Position numbers and translations under genes: made by a program. 39,227 bases of DNA from Planctomycetota bacterium (lineage in GTDB: Bacteria; Planctomycetota; J058; JAJDCP01): assembly GCA_029260765.1 (NCBI GenBank), contig JAJDCP010000058.1, positions 1 to 39,227 of the forward strand. The letters run 5' to 3'. Below the pieces are notes generated by a model. It had not been told where the DNA came from. It worked only from the letters and a program-made list of their open reading frames with translations, and ran no database searches. Of this stretch, positions 25,254 to 33,516 are shown piece after piece (position 1 is the stretch's first letter; each line of letters opens with the position of its first letter).

Positions 25254-25812
25254 GGCGAGCTTCCTCGATTACGCGGTGGAGCTCGGCCACGCTGGCTTCG
25301 AGCGAGTCATTGACCACGACAGCATCGTAACGCTCTGCCAGCTCGAGCTCGCGGCGAGCGTTCTGCAACCTGCGCTGCACGGCCTCGTCGTCATCGGTGG
25401 CGCGCCCGCGCAGCCGCTGCTCGAGCACCTGCCAGGAGGGCGGCTCCAGAAACACCAACAGCTGGGGAAGCTGCTCGCTGCGCACACTCTCACCGCCCTG
25501 CACATCGATCACCAACAAGATGACATCGCCGGCCGCCACGGCTTCGGCGACAGGCTGACGCAAGGTGCCATACAGGTTTCCGTGCACTTCAGCAGACTCG
25601 AGGAAACGCTGCTCGTCCTTCCAGGCCAGGAAACGCTCGCGATCGACGAAGGTGTAGTCCTGCCCCGCGACCTCACCGGGCCGCGGCGCTCGGGTCGTGA
25701 CGCTGATCGACGGGCGGTAGCCTGCCCGCTGCATCAACTTGTTGGCCACCGTCGACTTCCCCACTCCGGAAGGTCCCGAAAGAACGACGAGCAGGCCGCG
25801 ATCACTGCACAT
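25222..25812 (-). CDS. gmk: Guanylate kinase
   Basis: This 196-residue enzyme phosphorylates GMP to GDP using ATP. It has the P-loop GPSGVGKST at the N-terminus, the GMP-binding [20 protein letters not shown], an HGNLYGT segment and [10 protein letters not shown]. The lid region ends in [17 protein letters not shown] and [16 protein letters not shown] at 25812 overlaps the yicC stop by 11 bp; a longer upstream reading frame is antisense or shadow sequence and does not look like protein. In many genomes rpoZ sits between gmk and coaBC; here the CoaC fusion follows directly. Transcription must run through from yicC. Confidence 0.95.
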   Translation of the reverse strand: MCSDRGLLVVLSGPSGVGKSTVANKLMQRAGYRPSISVTTRAPRPGEVAGQDYTFVDRERFLAWKDEQRFLESAEVHGNLYGTLRQPVAEAVAAGDVILLVIDVQGGESVRSEQLPQLLVFLEPPSWQVLEQRLRGRATDDDEAVQRRLQNARRELELAERYDAVVVNDSLEASVAELHRVIEEARHGRDPSRCDG

Positions 25813-26674
25813 TCGACACCTGTTCGCGGATATGGTCGACCTGCAGCTTGATCGCGAGCACCCGGTGGACGATGTCCGCGTCGATGCTCTTGGCCGCCAT
25901 GGTGTTGGCTTCGCGTAGCATCTCTTGCGCCAGGAACTCGAGGCTGCGACCGACGGGCTCTTTGCAGTCCAACTGCGCCCGCATGCGCTCGACATGGGAG
26001 CGCAGCCGGTCGACCTCTTCTTGCAGCGAGGATTTCTCCGCGATCAACGCGACCTCACGTTGCAGACCACCGCCCTCGAACGAGGCGGCCCCGCCTTCGA
26101 GCAGATCGGCCACCCGCTGCTGTAGACGCTGTTGGTACGCCCGCACGGCCGCAGGCAGCAGCTCTGCCAGCAGTGCCAACTGCTGCTCGATCGCGTCAAG
26201 CTGGGTCCGAAGCGCGACTCCCAGGGCTTCACCTTCGCTGCGGCGCGCCTGCTCCAGCGCCTCCAGGGCACGCTCGAGCATGCTGAGAAAGTCTGCCTGC
26301 TGCGGCGAATAATCGGGAGCCGCGAAACGCAACGCCCCCGGAAGCGCGGCCAGGGTCTCGAAACCGATCGCTCCCTGCAGCCCAAGCTCGGCCTGCACAG
26401 CCCGCAGCTCCTCGACGTAGGAGCTCAGCAGCTTGCGGTCGAGGTGCAGACGCTGGCTGCTGTCACCCCGCAGCTGCACGTTGAGGCTGAGACTGCCACG
26501 CGGAACCCGACGCCGCAGCAGCTGCTCCGCCGCGGGCTCGAACAGGGCCAAAGGCTCGGGAAGACGTATCCGCAGCTTGAGGTGGCGGTGATTGACCGCC
26601 TGCACCTCAATAGCAAGCGAGGCGTTCCCGAATGCCCCGGACGCCTCGCCAAAACCCGTCATGCTTGAAATCAA
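25802..26674 (-). CDS. yicC: YicC-family endoribonuclease-like protein
   Basis: The product has 290 residues, close to the E. coli YicC length. It begins MISSMTGFGEA, the family's conserved start, followed by AIEVQAVNHRHLKLRIRLPE. The C-terminal YloC/DUF1732 part has EKSSLQEEVDRLRSHVERM and GRSLEFLAQEMLREANTMAA, ending near SIDADIVHRVLAIKLQVDHI. YicC proteins are reported to act as RNases in studied species. The start is a TTG at 26674, whose TTGA overlaps the pyrE stop by 4 bp. The pairing with gmk is conserved in many bacteria. Confidence 0.93.
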   Translation of the reverse strand: MISSMTGFGEASGAFGNASLAIEVQAVNHRHLKLRIRLPEPLALFEPAAEQLLRRRVPRGSLSLNVQLRGDSSQRLHLDRKLLSSYVEELRAVQAELGLQGAIGFETLAALPGALRFAAPDYSPQQADFLSMLERALEALEQARRSEGEALGVALRTQLDAIEQQLALLAELLPAAVRAYQQRLQQRVADLLEGGAASFEGGGLQREVALIAEKSSLQEEVDRLRSHVERMRAQLDCKEPVGRSLEFLAQEMLREANTMAAKSIDADIVHRVLAIKLQVDHIREQVSNVQ

Positions 26675-27261
26675 CGCTGCGGCCTTTTTTGCCCCACGCG
26701 GACCAGCGGAGTGCCGTCCTTACACATGGGGCAGTTGTCCCCGCTGTAGGTGGGCAGGTCGAGCTGCAGCAACGACCGAGTCGGAGTCGCACCGAAGTTG
26801 GCGCGGCCACGCAAAACGACGCAGCCAACCCCAATGGGAACAGCCTTGGCGCTCTCAACCAGATACAACACTTCAAAGACGGAGCCACCGGTGGTGATCA
26901 CATCCTCGACGACCAGGATGCGCGCGCCTTCCCAGAGATCCATCCCCCGCCGCAGCGTGAAACGGCCTCCGTCGCGCTCGGCGAAGAACACCCGCACCTC
27001 GGGATTACGCTTGGCGACAGCTCGTCCGGTCTCCATAGCGAGGGCGACCGCCCCCATCGCCGGCCCGATCACCACATCGATGTGTTCGTCCGCGAAGAGA
27101 TCAGCGACACCCTGTCCGAGGCCTTCGGCCCGGGCAGGATACTGAAACGCCTTCTGACACTGGAGGTAGCGGTCGGAGTGCCGGCCCGAAGAGAGCCGGA
27201 AGTGACCGTTGCTCAGTGCGCCGCACTCCTCGAGGAGCTCTTCGTAGTCAAGCTCTTCCAC
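26671..27261 (-). CDS. pyrE: Orotate phosphoribosyltransferase
   Basis: This 196-residue enzyme of pyrimidine synthesis converts orotate and PRPP to OMP. The PRPP-binding motif VVEDVITTGGSVFEV is present, with ALSNGHFRLSSGRHSDRYLQ at the N-terminus and FFAERDGGRFTLRRG in the middle. The C-terminus carries GDNCPMCKDGTPLV, the CXXC tail of one OPRT subgroup. I chose GTG at 27261 (VEELDYEELLEECG) because AGAGAGG lies just upstream and the longer frame enters the secG end. It follows secG by 40 bp, and its stop overlaps the yicC start. Confidence 0.92.
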   Translation of the reverse strand: MEELDYEELLEECGALSNGHFRLSSGRHSDRYLQCQKAFQYPARAEGLGQGVADLFADEHIDVVIGPAMGAVALAMETGRAVAKRNPEVRVFFAERDGGRFTLRRGMDLWEGARILVVEDVITTGGSVFEVLYLVESAKAVPIGVGCVVLRGRANFGATPTRSLLQLDLPTYSGDNCPMCKDGTPLVRVGQKRPQR

Positions 27262-27301
27262 AGAACCTCTCTCGTTTTTCTGGAATTGGGGTTTGCGCAC
27301 A

Positions 27302-27679
27302 CTACTGGGGGTTTTCCCCAGGTTCTTCCTCGGGCGGAAGCACCTCAGAGCCACCCAAACCGGGCGTCGGCTGGCCGGCAGGGTTCTGCACTCCCGGTTC
27401 GGGAGCGGGAGCCTCGGGGCGTTGCAACCAAGCCAACCCCAAGCTCAACACGACAAACACACCAGCCACGATGGCCGTCGTTTTCTTGAATGCCAGATTG
27501 GCCTTGACGCCGAAGGCCGTATCGGCCCCACCGCCGCCAAATGCACCGCCTAGACCGCCACCTTCACTACCGCGCTGCACCAACACGATAAGGATCAGGA
27601 CGAGACAGACAAGAAAATACACGATCGACAACAGCGTCGTCAGAACACTTTTCGCTGATGCCAGATAGACAAGATCCAT
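27302..27679 (-). CDS. secG: SecG subunit of the Sec translocase
   Basis: This 125-residue inner-membrane protein assists SecYE in protein export. Two helices (about 13-34, and about 69-86) flank the family signature LVQRGSEGGGLGGAFGGGGA and a short loop ending in FKKTTAIVAG. The tail after residue 87 is Pro/Glu-rich and likely disordered (PGLGGSEVLPPEEEPGE). It is 35 bp downstream of tpiA; the tpiA-secG pairing is widespread in bacteria. Confidence 0.93.
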   Translation of the reverse strand: MDLVYLASAKSVLTTLLSIVYFLVCLVLILIVLVQRGSEGGGLGGAFGGGGADTAFGVKANLAFKKTTAIVAGVFVVLSLGLAWLQRPEAPAPEPGVQNPAGQPTPGLGGSEVLPPEEEPGENPQ

Positions 27680-27714
27680 TGTGTCGTTCGACTCCCAAAG
27701 ACAAAGCTAGAACG

Positions 27715-28452
27715 CTAGGCGGCACGGATGATCTGGAGGAAACTGTCGGCCTGCAGGCTGGCCCCACCGACGAGCACTCCATCGATATCAGGTTGACCCA
27801 TCAGCTCGGCAGCGTTGGCTGGCTTGACGCTACCCCCGTAGAGGATGCGGACATCCCGCCCCCCCAAGGCAGCGCGCAGAGCGCTGTGCATCTCTTGTGC
27901 CAGCTCTGGGCTGGCTGTGCGGCCGGTGCCGATGGCCCAGACCGGTTCGTAGGCAACGACCAGCTCCTGGTCGACCGGAAAGCCGTCAAGGGCGGCTTCG
28001 AGTTGCCGCGTTACCACGGCCACACTCTCGCCTGCATCTCGTTCGGCGAGTTGCTCACCGACGCAGAGCACAGGGGTCAGGCCCGCGCGCACTGCCGCCT
28101 GCAGCTTACGGCCCACGGTCGCATCGTCATCGCCGAAGACGTGACGTCGCTCGGAATGCCCCACCAAGACCCAACGCGCACCTGTGCTGGCGATCTGTGG
28201 GCCGGCAAGCGCGCCCGTGAACGCGCCTTTGTCCTCGTGATGCAGATCCTGACCGCCGACGCTGCAGATGCGGCTCTGCGAGCCACTCACCAGCGTAACG
28301 ACGGCCTCAACGAACAGTGCGGGTGGAAACAGCACGACTTCGCAGGAAAGTTCATCCGACAGACCTGCAAGCACAGAGCTCGCGAGGTCTCGGGCCGAGC
28401 CAGCATCGGTATGCATCTTCCAATTCGCAGCCACCATCACACGCCTGGTCAT
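27715..28452 (-). CDS. tpiA: Triosephosphate isomerase
   Basis: This glycolytic enzyme of 245 residues interconverts dihydroxyacetone phosphate and glyceraldehyde 3-phosphate. It has the N-terminal VMVAANWKMH (catalytic Asn-Lys), GHSERRHVFGDDD with the electrophilic His, VVAYEPVWAIGTGRTASPE with the catalytic Glu and flexible loop, ILYGGSVKPANA and GVLVGGASL. ATG at 28452 has GGAGG 5 nt upstream, which I prefer to the ATG at 28464. It leads the operon tpiA-secG-pyrE-yicC-gmk-coaC/dut, with short gaps or overlaps throughout. Confidence 0.96.
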   Translation of the reverse strand: MTRRVMVAANWKMHTDAGSARDLASSVLAGLSDELSCEVVLFPPALFVEAVVTLVSGSQSRICSVGGQDLHHEDKGAFTGALAGPQIASTGARWVLVGHSERRHVFGDDDATVGRKLQAAVRAGLTPVLCVGEQLAERDAGESVAVVTRQLEAALDGFPVDQELVVAYEPVWAIGTGRTASPELAQEMHSALRAALGGRDVRILYGGSVKPANAAELMGQPDIDGVLVGGASLQADSFLQIIRAA

Positions 28453-28476
28453 TTTCGCCTCCATCTCGGGTTTGAC

Positions 28477-28504
28477 ATTCTAGCTTCGGCCTCCGTAAGG
28501 TCAA
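28477..28504 (-). promoter_or_regulatory. Candidate sigma-70 promoter of the tpiA operon
   Basis: On the minus strand TTGACC (28504-28499) and TAGAAT (28482-28477) are separated by 16 bp, a good match to the -35 and -10 consensus. A start of transcription about 7 bp further would give a leader of roughly 18-20 nt before the ATG at 28452. Confidence 0.65.
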
Positions 28505-28666
28505 CCGAAATCCCAGGACCAGCAGGACAGCGCTCCTCTGCCAGGCCCGCCATGGCATGGTGCTGTGGTTCCCTGCTCGAGGCACCGGCAAGCTGGAGCC
28601 ATAGCGGGTCCCCTGCCGGTAGGGTTGGCTTGCATGCCGTCCCGGCCCGGGATAGGATGGCCCGCC

Positions 28667-29509
28667 ATGGAAACACACACGGCCCCACTCCAGAATCTCC
28701 TCTATGCCTGCGCGCCCGCTGCGGGTCGTGCCTGGATCGACGAGGCGCTCCAGCGGGTCCGCGCCGAGCCCGATACTCTGCCGCGTTTCTTTCCAGCAGC
28801 CAGCCGCAAACTCGGCCGGAGTCCGCTCGCTGACAACGACACGGCACTTGCAACCGAATACGGACCCTTGCGGCTGCACAGCTGGTGCATCGACGACGCG
28901 GGCCGTGCCCTCCTGTTGCTCGCGACCGGAGCCGCCGCGCAGCAGTACGCGAACCGTCTCTATGCCAGTGGCGAATTGCGCGAGCGCATCGGCTGTCTGC
29001 GCTGCCTGGCCTTGTTGCCTGGTGCGGACGTAGCGCGCCCCAGCCTCGAAGATGCCTGCCGGACGAACAGTGTCTCCTTGTTTGAGGCCGCGGTGTGCGA
29101 GAATCCTTACGCTTCCCATTGGCTCGAGCCTTTGTTGTTCAACCAGTCGGTGCTCAAGGCGGCCTTCATGGACGTGCGCCTGACGCGCATCGAACGCCTG
29201 GACGAACGCGCCAGCTTCGAGCTCAGTCGGATGCTGACTTCCTACGTCAGCGAACGGCTCGCTGCCGGTCGCAGCGTCCCTTATGACGTCTGGCCCACCA
29301 TCGCCCGTCATCCACAGCCATCGACCTGGGAACATCTCCAGGCCTTCGCTGCAGACCCCTTCGCGGGCCACCGTTTCCACGTGGCACGCGCCCTGAAACA
29401 CCTGACCGCGAGCGCAGGCGCGTTGGCCGAGAGCGCGCGGGCGCTCCTCGCATCGCGCCGCGAGGTCGAGAGCGAAGCGCGGGTGCTCGCAGAGCTGGAC
29501 CAGCCCTAA
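28667..29509 (+). CDS. eboA: EboA-domain protein
   Basis: The 280-residue soluble, all-helical protein resembles the EboA family. WIDEALQRVRAEPDTLPRFF with ASRKLGRSPL at the N-terminus, a WCIDDAGRALLLLATGA helix, CLRCLALLP, VSLFEAAVCENPYASHWLEP, FNQSVLKAAFMDVRL and RIERLDERASFELSRMLTSY follow the family order. EboA's biochemical role is not established. In cyanobacteria, eustigmatophyte plastids and some Pseudomonas it belongs to the ebo/EDB gene cluster, linked to an uncharacterised metabolite or its export. ATG at 28667 follows a modest GGATAGGA. The TatD-like eboB homologue starts 23 bp downstream. Confidence 0.8.
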   Translation: METHTAPLQNLLYACAPAAGRAWIDEALQRVRAEPDTLPRFFPAASRKLGRSPLADNDTALATEYGPLRLHSWCIDDAGRALLLLATGAAAQQYANRLYASGELRERIGCLRCLALLPGADVARPSLEDACRTNSVSLFEAAVCENPYASHWLEPLLFNQSVLKAAFMDVRLTRIERLDERASFELSRMLTSYVSERLAAGRSVPYDVWPTIARHPQPSTWEHLQAFAADPFAGHRFHVARALKHLTASAGALAESARALLASRREVESEARVLAELDQP

Positions 29510-29532
29510 CGTCCTTTTGCAGGAGCCGCAGT

Positions 29533-30405
29533 ATGCGCATCTTCGAACCCCACGCCCACATGTTCTCCCGCGTCACCGATGATTACGAAGCGATGGCGCT
29601 GGCGGGGGTGGTCGCGATTCTCGAGCCGGCATTCTGGCTCGGGCAGCCACGAACCCACGTCCAGACCTTCATCGACTACTTCGACACGCTGCTGGGCTGG
29701 GAGGCTTTCCGCGCGAGCCAATACGGCATCAGGCATTTCTGCACGATGGGCTTGAACCCCAAAGAAGCCAATGACCCCCGCGTCAACGAGGCGGTGCTCG
29801 AGATCCTGCCAGGCTACCTGGAAAAAGACGGTGTGCTCGGGGTGGGTGAGATCGGATTCGACGACCAGACGCCGGCCGAGGAACGCTTCTTCATCAAGCA
29901 GCTCGAGCTGGCTATCGAGCATGAGCTGCCGGTGTTGATCCACACCCCCCACCGCGACAAGGTGCGCGGCACGCAGCGAACCCTCGATGTGGTGCGCGAT
30001 GTCGGCATGGCGCCTGAAATGGTGCTGGTCGACCACAACACCGAAGAGACAGTCGGCATGGTGCAGGACAGCGGCTGCTACATGGGCTTTTCCATCTATC
30101 CCAACACCAAGATGGACGAGGAGCGCATGTGCCGCATTCTCAAGAGCCACGGACTCGAGCGCAAGCTGATCAACAGCGCCTGCGACTGGGGACGCTCGGA
30201 TCCTCTCAAGGTTCCCAAAACGGCCCACCATATGCGCAAGCGCGGTTTCAGCGAAGCCGAGGTGCAGACCATCGTCTGGGACAACCCAGTCACCTTCTTT
30301 GCCCAGAGTGACCGCTTGGACAGGGAAGCCTTCGAGAAGAGCATCGAGACTCAGCGCAGCGACCTGTTCGAGGGCAACTCGATCCACCGCGGGCAGGACT
30401 GGTAG
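29533..30405 (+). CDS. eboB: EboB-like TatD-family metal-dependent hydrolase
   Basis: This 290-residue amidohydrolase-fold protein begins RIFEPHAHMFSRVTDDYEAM, giving the HxH metal pair (His8, His10). GEIGFDDQTPAEERFF supplies the central Glu, VLIHTPHRDK a further His, VDHNTEETVG another His and NSACDWGRSDPL the terminal Asp. ILEPAFWLGQPRTHVQTFID and GWEAFRASQYGIRHFCTMGL match the EboB subgroup rather than nuclease-type TatD. The substrate is unknown. ATG at 29533 follows CAGGAG. The rest of an ebo cluster (UbiA-type prenyltransferase EboC and EboD-F) is not in the window. Confidence 0.82.
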   Translation: MRIFEPHAHMFSRVTDDYEAMALAGVVAILEPAFWLGQPRTHVQTFIDYFDTLLGWEAFRASQYGIRHFCTMGLNPKEANDPRVNEAVLEILPGYLEKDGVLGVGEIGFDDQTPAEERFFIKQLELAIEHELPVLIHTPHRDKVRGTQRTLDVVRDVGMAPEMVLVDHNTEETVGMVQDSGCYMGFSIYPNTKMDEERMCRILKSHGLERKLINSACDWGRSDPLKVPKTAHHMRKRGFSEAEVQTIVWDNPVTFFAQSDRLDREAFEKSIETQRSDLFEGNSIHRGQDW

Positions 30406-30497
30406 GGAAGGTCTGCCGCCCGGCGCTGCGCCCCCAGGATCGACAGGTCGGGACTCCGATCCACGGATCAGGGTCCGGAAGAGGTCACGGAGAACCT

Positions 30498-30788
30498 TCA
30501 GCGCTCGGATCCCCGCCCGCCTTCGAGCCGTTCCACCTCGAGCTCCAACTTGCGCCGCCCGACATCGCAGTACTGACGCGCGGACTCGAGCAACCCCGCG
30601 CTCGCGTCCAACAGGGTTTCATTCTTGTCCAGCAGACCCTGCACCCGGGTGATCAGACCCTTCGTCTGGCCCATGAGTCCGAGCCCACTCTTCATCAGCT
30701 GCTGGCCGAGGTCGATCAGCGGGGAGCTGGTATCCAGAGTTTTGTCAATCTTGACGAGCAGCTCGGACACTTCCCTCAGCACACCCAT
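30498..30788 (-). CDS. Small helical/coiled-coil protein of unknown function
   Basis: The predicted protein has 96 residues, nearly all helix: LREVSELLVKIDKTLDTSSP, LIDLGQQLMKSGLGLM, LITRVQGLLDKNETLLDAS, and GLLESARQYCDVGRRKLELE. The heptad-like spacing of leucines suggests coiled coils. No family is recognised. ATG at 30788 follows CGGGAGA; a longer frame upstream is Arg/Cys-rich and less protein-like. It is downstream of the 595-residue orphan on the same strand, separated by 155 bp, so it could be co-transcribed; whether it is a partner or an immunity-type factor is not known. Between 30406 and 30497 I see nothing firm. Confidence 0.5.
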   Translation of the reverse strand: MGVLREVSELLVKIDKTLDTSSPLIDLGQQLMKSGLGLMGQTKGLITRVQGLLDKNETLLDASAGLLESARQYCDVGRRKLELEVERLEGGRGSER

Positions 30789-30943
30789 GGTGATCTCCCG
30801 TTTGCGGCCACGCGCCGCGCAGCCCGTCCGATGGCAGACTCCAACCAACGCCTGGATCCCAAGCCTGGCACAAACGCGTCGCTGTTCCTCCAGCATACGA
30901 AACTCGAACAGCTCTCGGCCACGAATCTACCTCAACCTGGGCG

Positions 30944-32731
30944 TTACCATGTGATCCCGCCAGCACACAGGTGCTGGTGGTTGGCTTGCGACAGCTGGAA
31001 GGCGAAACGCAGCTGGAACTCGTCCCAGGCTGCGATGACCTGGTCCTGGAAGGTCTGATTCTCCGGGGTCCCGCCCGCGACAAGCTCCGCCAGCAGGAAG
31101 ACCGCGCGCTCCTTGCCGCGCAGAAAGCCTGCGGGTGCCTCGGCTCCCATACGCAGCAGGCGCGACAGACGTATCGAGCTGTACGGTTCGTTTCCCAACC
31201 ACTTCTCTTTCCTGGACGGCTCGTGGTTGTCGATGTACCAGAGGTCGTGGAAATGTAGTTTCTGGATCATGTTTCTGTACAGCTCCGGGTTGCCGTAGTA
31301 GCCCGCCAGCAGGCGTCCGGCGGCCTGAAGTATCGCCGGCGCGTTCTCGCTCTGGAAGACCCGGTAGGTCTCGGACAAACACGCGTGGAACGGCGGCATC
31401 TCACGCGGTAGCTCGGGGTCGTTGTTGTAGCCCAGCACGCCTTCGTAGAGCACATTCGCAGCATCGCTGAGGTCGAGCACGACGTAGGGATGGGTCATGA
31501 AGGGCGCGTCGTGCTGCAGATCGCGGCGGTTGAGCGGACCACGCGAGACCAGTGCCATCGCTGAGCAGGCCCCCGGATGGTTGCCGGCCAGCTGGAACTT
31601 CTCCAGTTCTTCTTCGCTCCCGTTGCAGGACGAGACGATCTGGAAGGGGCCTCCGCCCACGGCCTCCTCGCACGCGATCCATGAAACCGGGATCGGCGGC
31701 CTGAAGGCCATGTGTGACATCACGACAGTCTCGAGGCCCTCATTCCACAAGGCCGCCACCGAGCATGAAGTCACGCCCCAGGTCAACACCTTGTCGACAG
31801 CGAGCTGGTCCGCCGCCAGGTCGTAGCGGCGCCAGCTGCAGGGCTCGTCACGGTGTCCGCGGCAGGCGTGCATGCCTGCAGGGATCGTGCGCGCATCGGT
31901 GGGCTCTATCGTCTGCACGGCGTCCTGGACACGGTAGACCTTCGCGTCGGCGTTGTTGCCCTGGCCATGGGCGTAGACGCGGTGCAGCACGTAACTCGCG
32001 CCGACTTTCTTGAGCATCGCCCCGTGGTCCCAACCGAGCACGAAGAACCTCGTCCCATCGAGCTCGAGGTACGCGGAGTAGCGCAGGTGCTGCTCTGGCC
32101 AGTGTCTCTTCAGCTCGGCTCGGACAGCGCCGTATTCGTAGGCCTGGCCATGCTGGTATTCGAAGCCCGCCGAGGTCGAGAGACCCGCGACCGCTTCGAG
32201 CCTTTGGAACTCCAGATGCATAACGGGGCCGTGGGTGACAGTGGCCTGGTTGCGGCCCACGGCGGTCTCGTCGATGCGCAGCCCCGCGCTGGTCAGCGTC
32301 TTGCCCCAGACCCCTCCGGACTGGTCGTGGACGAGCTGACCGCGCACTTCGTCGGGTTCTTCGGCGGCGTCGGTCAGGTCTTCCCCGGCAGAGACCCAGA
32401 CCCGCATCCGGTACGGAGCCTTCAGGGGATTGGCGAAGGGCCCCACGGAGGTGGTCGCGAGGGCAGCGGGAGGCGCGACGGCCAGGCGTGTGACCTCCTC
32501 TTCGTTGAGCAACTCCTGGTAGACCTGTTGCTCGTCTCTGTCATAGACCCTGAACAACACCTGCTTGATGCGCTCGGGGCGCTTCAGGATCAGCTTGATG
32601 GCACAGTGACCGGTGAGCGGAACGAACTCCGGGGTCGTCTCTTCGATCCGCACCGAGACGCCGATGTCCAGCCGGACCTCTTCGACAACGTTGAGGTCCA
32701 GCCTCAGAACGGGCGGCTCCACAACTTCCAC
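30944..32731 (-). CDS. Orphan 595-residue protein with a CheD/NTAN1-like Thr-Cys-His pattern
   Basis: An N-terminal beta-sandwich-like region (about 1-120, IKLILKRPERIKQVLFRVYD and PYRMRVWVSAGEDL) precedes a beta-rich middle (about 165-270). Residues 310-400 then contain KVLTWGVTSCSVAALWNE followed by ETVVMSHMA. Thr317, Cys323 and His340 have the 6- and 17-residue spacings of the CheD deamidase triad, and NTAN1 has a similar Cys-His spacing. The C-terminal 150 residues are helical. No signal peptide is seen. The GTG at 32731 is the first ordinary start, but the frame stays open and protein-like to a stop at about 32843. An ATC near 32824, behind GGGAGG, would add 31 residues. Function is unknown; deamidase is only a hypothesis. 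Confidence 0.6.
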   Translation of the reverse strand: MEVVEPPVLRLDLNVVEEVRLDIGVSVRIEETTPEFVPLTGHCAIKLILKRPERIKQVLFRVYDRDEQQVYQELLNEEEVTRLAVAPPAALATTSVGPFANPLKAPYRMRVWVSAGEDLTDAAEEPDEVRGQLVHDQSGGVWGKTLTSAGLRIDETAVGRNQATVTHGPVMHLEFQRLEAVAGLSTSAGFEYQHGQAYEYGAVRAELKRHWPEQHLRYSAYLELDGTRFFVLGWDHGAMLKKVGASYVLHRVYAHGQGNNADAKVYRVQDAVQTIEPTDARTIPAGMHACRGHRDEPCSWRRYDLAADQLAVDKVLTWGVTSCSVAALWNEGLETVVMSHMAFRPPIPVSWIACEEAVGGGPFQIVSSCNGSEEELEKFQLAGNHPGACSAMALVSRGPLNRRDLQHDAPFMTHPYVVLDLSDAANVLYEGVLGYNNDPELPREMPPFHACLSETYRVFQSENAPAILQAAGRLLAGYYGNPELYRNMIQKLHFHDLWYIDNHEPSRKEKWLGNEPYSSIRLSRLLRMGAEAPAGFLRGKERAVFLLAELVAGGTPENQTFQDQVIAAWDEFQLRFAFQLSQANHQHLCAGGITW

Positions 32732-32895
32732 GGCAACCGGAGGTGCCAGGCGATCGCGGACGCAGCGGCCATCTTCGGCGTAGGTTCCGGTCCAGAGCAG
32801 ATAGCAGGTTCTCTTTGGGGCGATGATGTGCCTCCCTATGGGCTGTCAGGCATCCGGATGCTACCATCGATGCAACCTTCACCGAGGCGCGTTGT

Positions 32896-33231
32896 ATGCC
32901 GAAAAAATCGCCCGCCGATGTCAGGACCGGAGAGACCGTCCGAGTGGGCAGCGACGCTCCCCGTACGGAACTGGCTTCGGGCAAAAAGTACCAGGTCGCT
33001 TTCAAGCGGCCCTTCCGCGCCCGACTCTGCGACGAAGATGGCCAACCCCTGGTAGGCTTCGCCTACACACTGGAGCTGGGCACGGAGAGCTTTGCCGGCA
33101 CGCTGGGGGAGGATGGCCTGGTCAGCCACGAGCTGCCTTCCGCAGTGCGTGCAGGCACGCTCAAAGTCTGGCCGGGGCCCGCCGGGACGGAAGACCAGGC
33201 CTACGTGCACAGGCTCGAGCTGCTTACCTGA
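32896..33231 (+). CDS. Small beta-domain protein resembling carboxypeptidase-regulatory-like modules
   Basis: The gene encodes 111 residues with a basic N-terminus (MPKKSPADVR). The rest looks like a single beta-sandwich: FRARLCDEDGQPLVGFAYTL, then ELGTESFAGTLGEDGLVSHE and an AGTLKVWPG strand. The DEDGQPLVG...TLGEDGLVSHELP layout is seen in add-on domains of secretion-system-associated proteins and peptidoglycan-binding proteins in other Proteobacteria-like genomes, from memory only. It is transcribed away from the 595-residue gene, sharing a roughly 165-bp divergent region, which suggests joint control. No signal peptide is visible. Confidence 0.55.
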   Translation: MPKKSPADVRTGETVRVGSDAPRTELASGKKYQVAFKRPFRARLCDEDGQPLVGFAYTLELGTESFAGTLGEDGLVSHELPSAVRAGTLKVWPGPAGTEDQAYVHRLELLT

Positions 33232-33516
33232 GCGGGCTCCGGGATCGCAGGGCGACGGCCCGTGCAGCGAACTTGCGATGAACCACGCCGTGTTCGTGGG
33301 GGTGGGCCAGCGCGTCGACAACCTCGCCAAAGATCTCCCCTGCGCGATCCCCAGGGAACCTGCCCCTCCAATCGGGTACATCCCCGGGCCGTATGCCGTG
33401 CAGAGCCGATGCGCGCGAAAATCTGCCTTGAGATCCACGACATTTTGTGGTGTGGTCTCAAGCGAACAGTTGTCCGTGCCTCCACGCACGCAGAAGTCCA
33501 CTCGAGGAGGAGCTTG

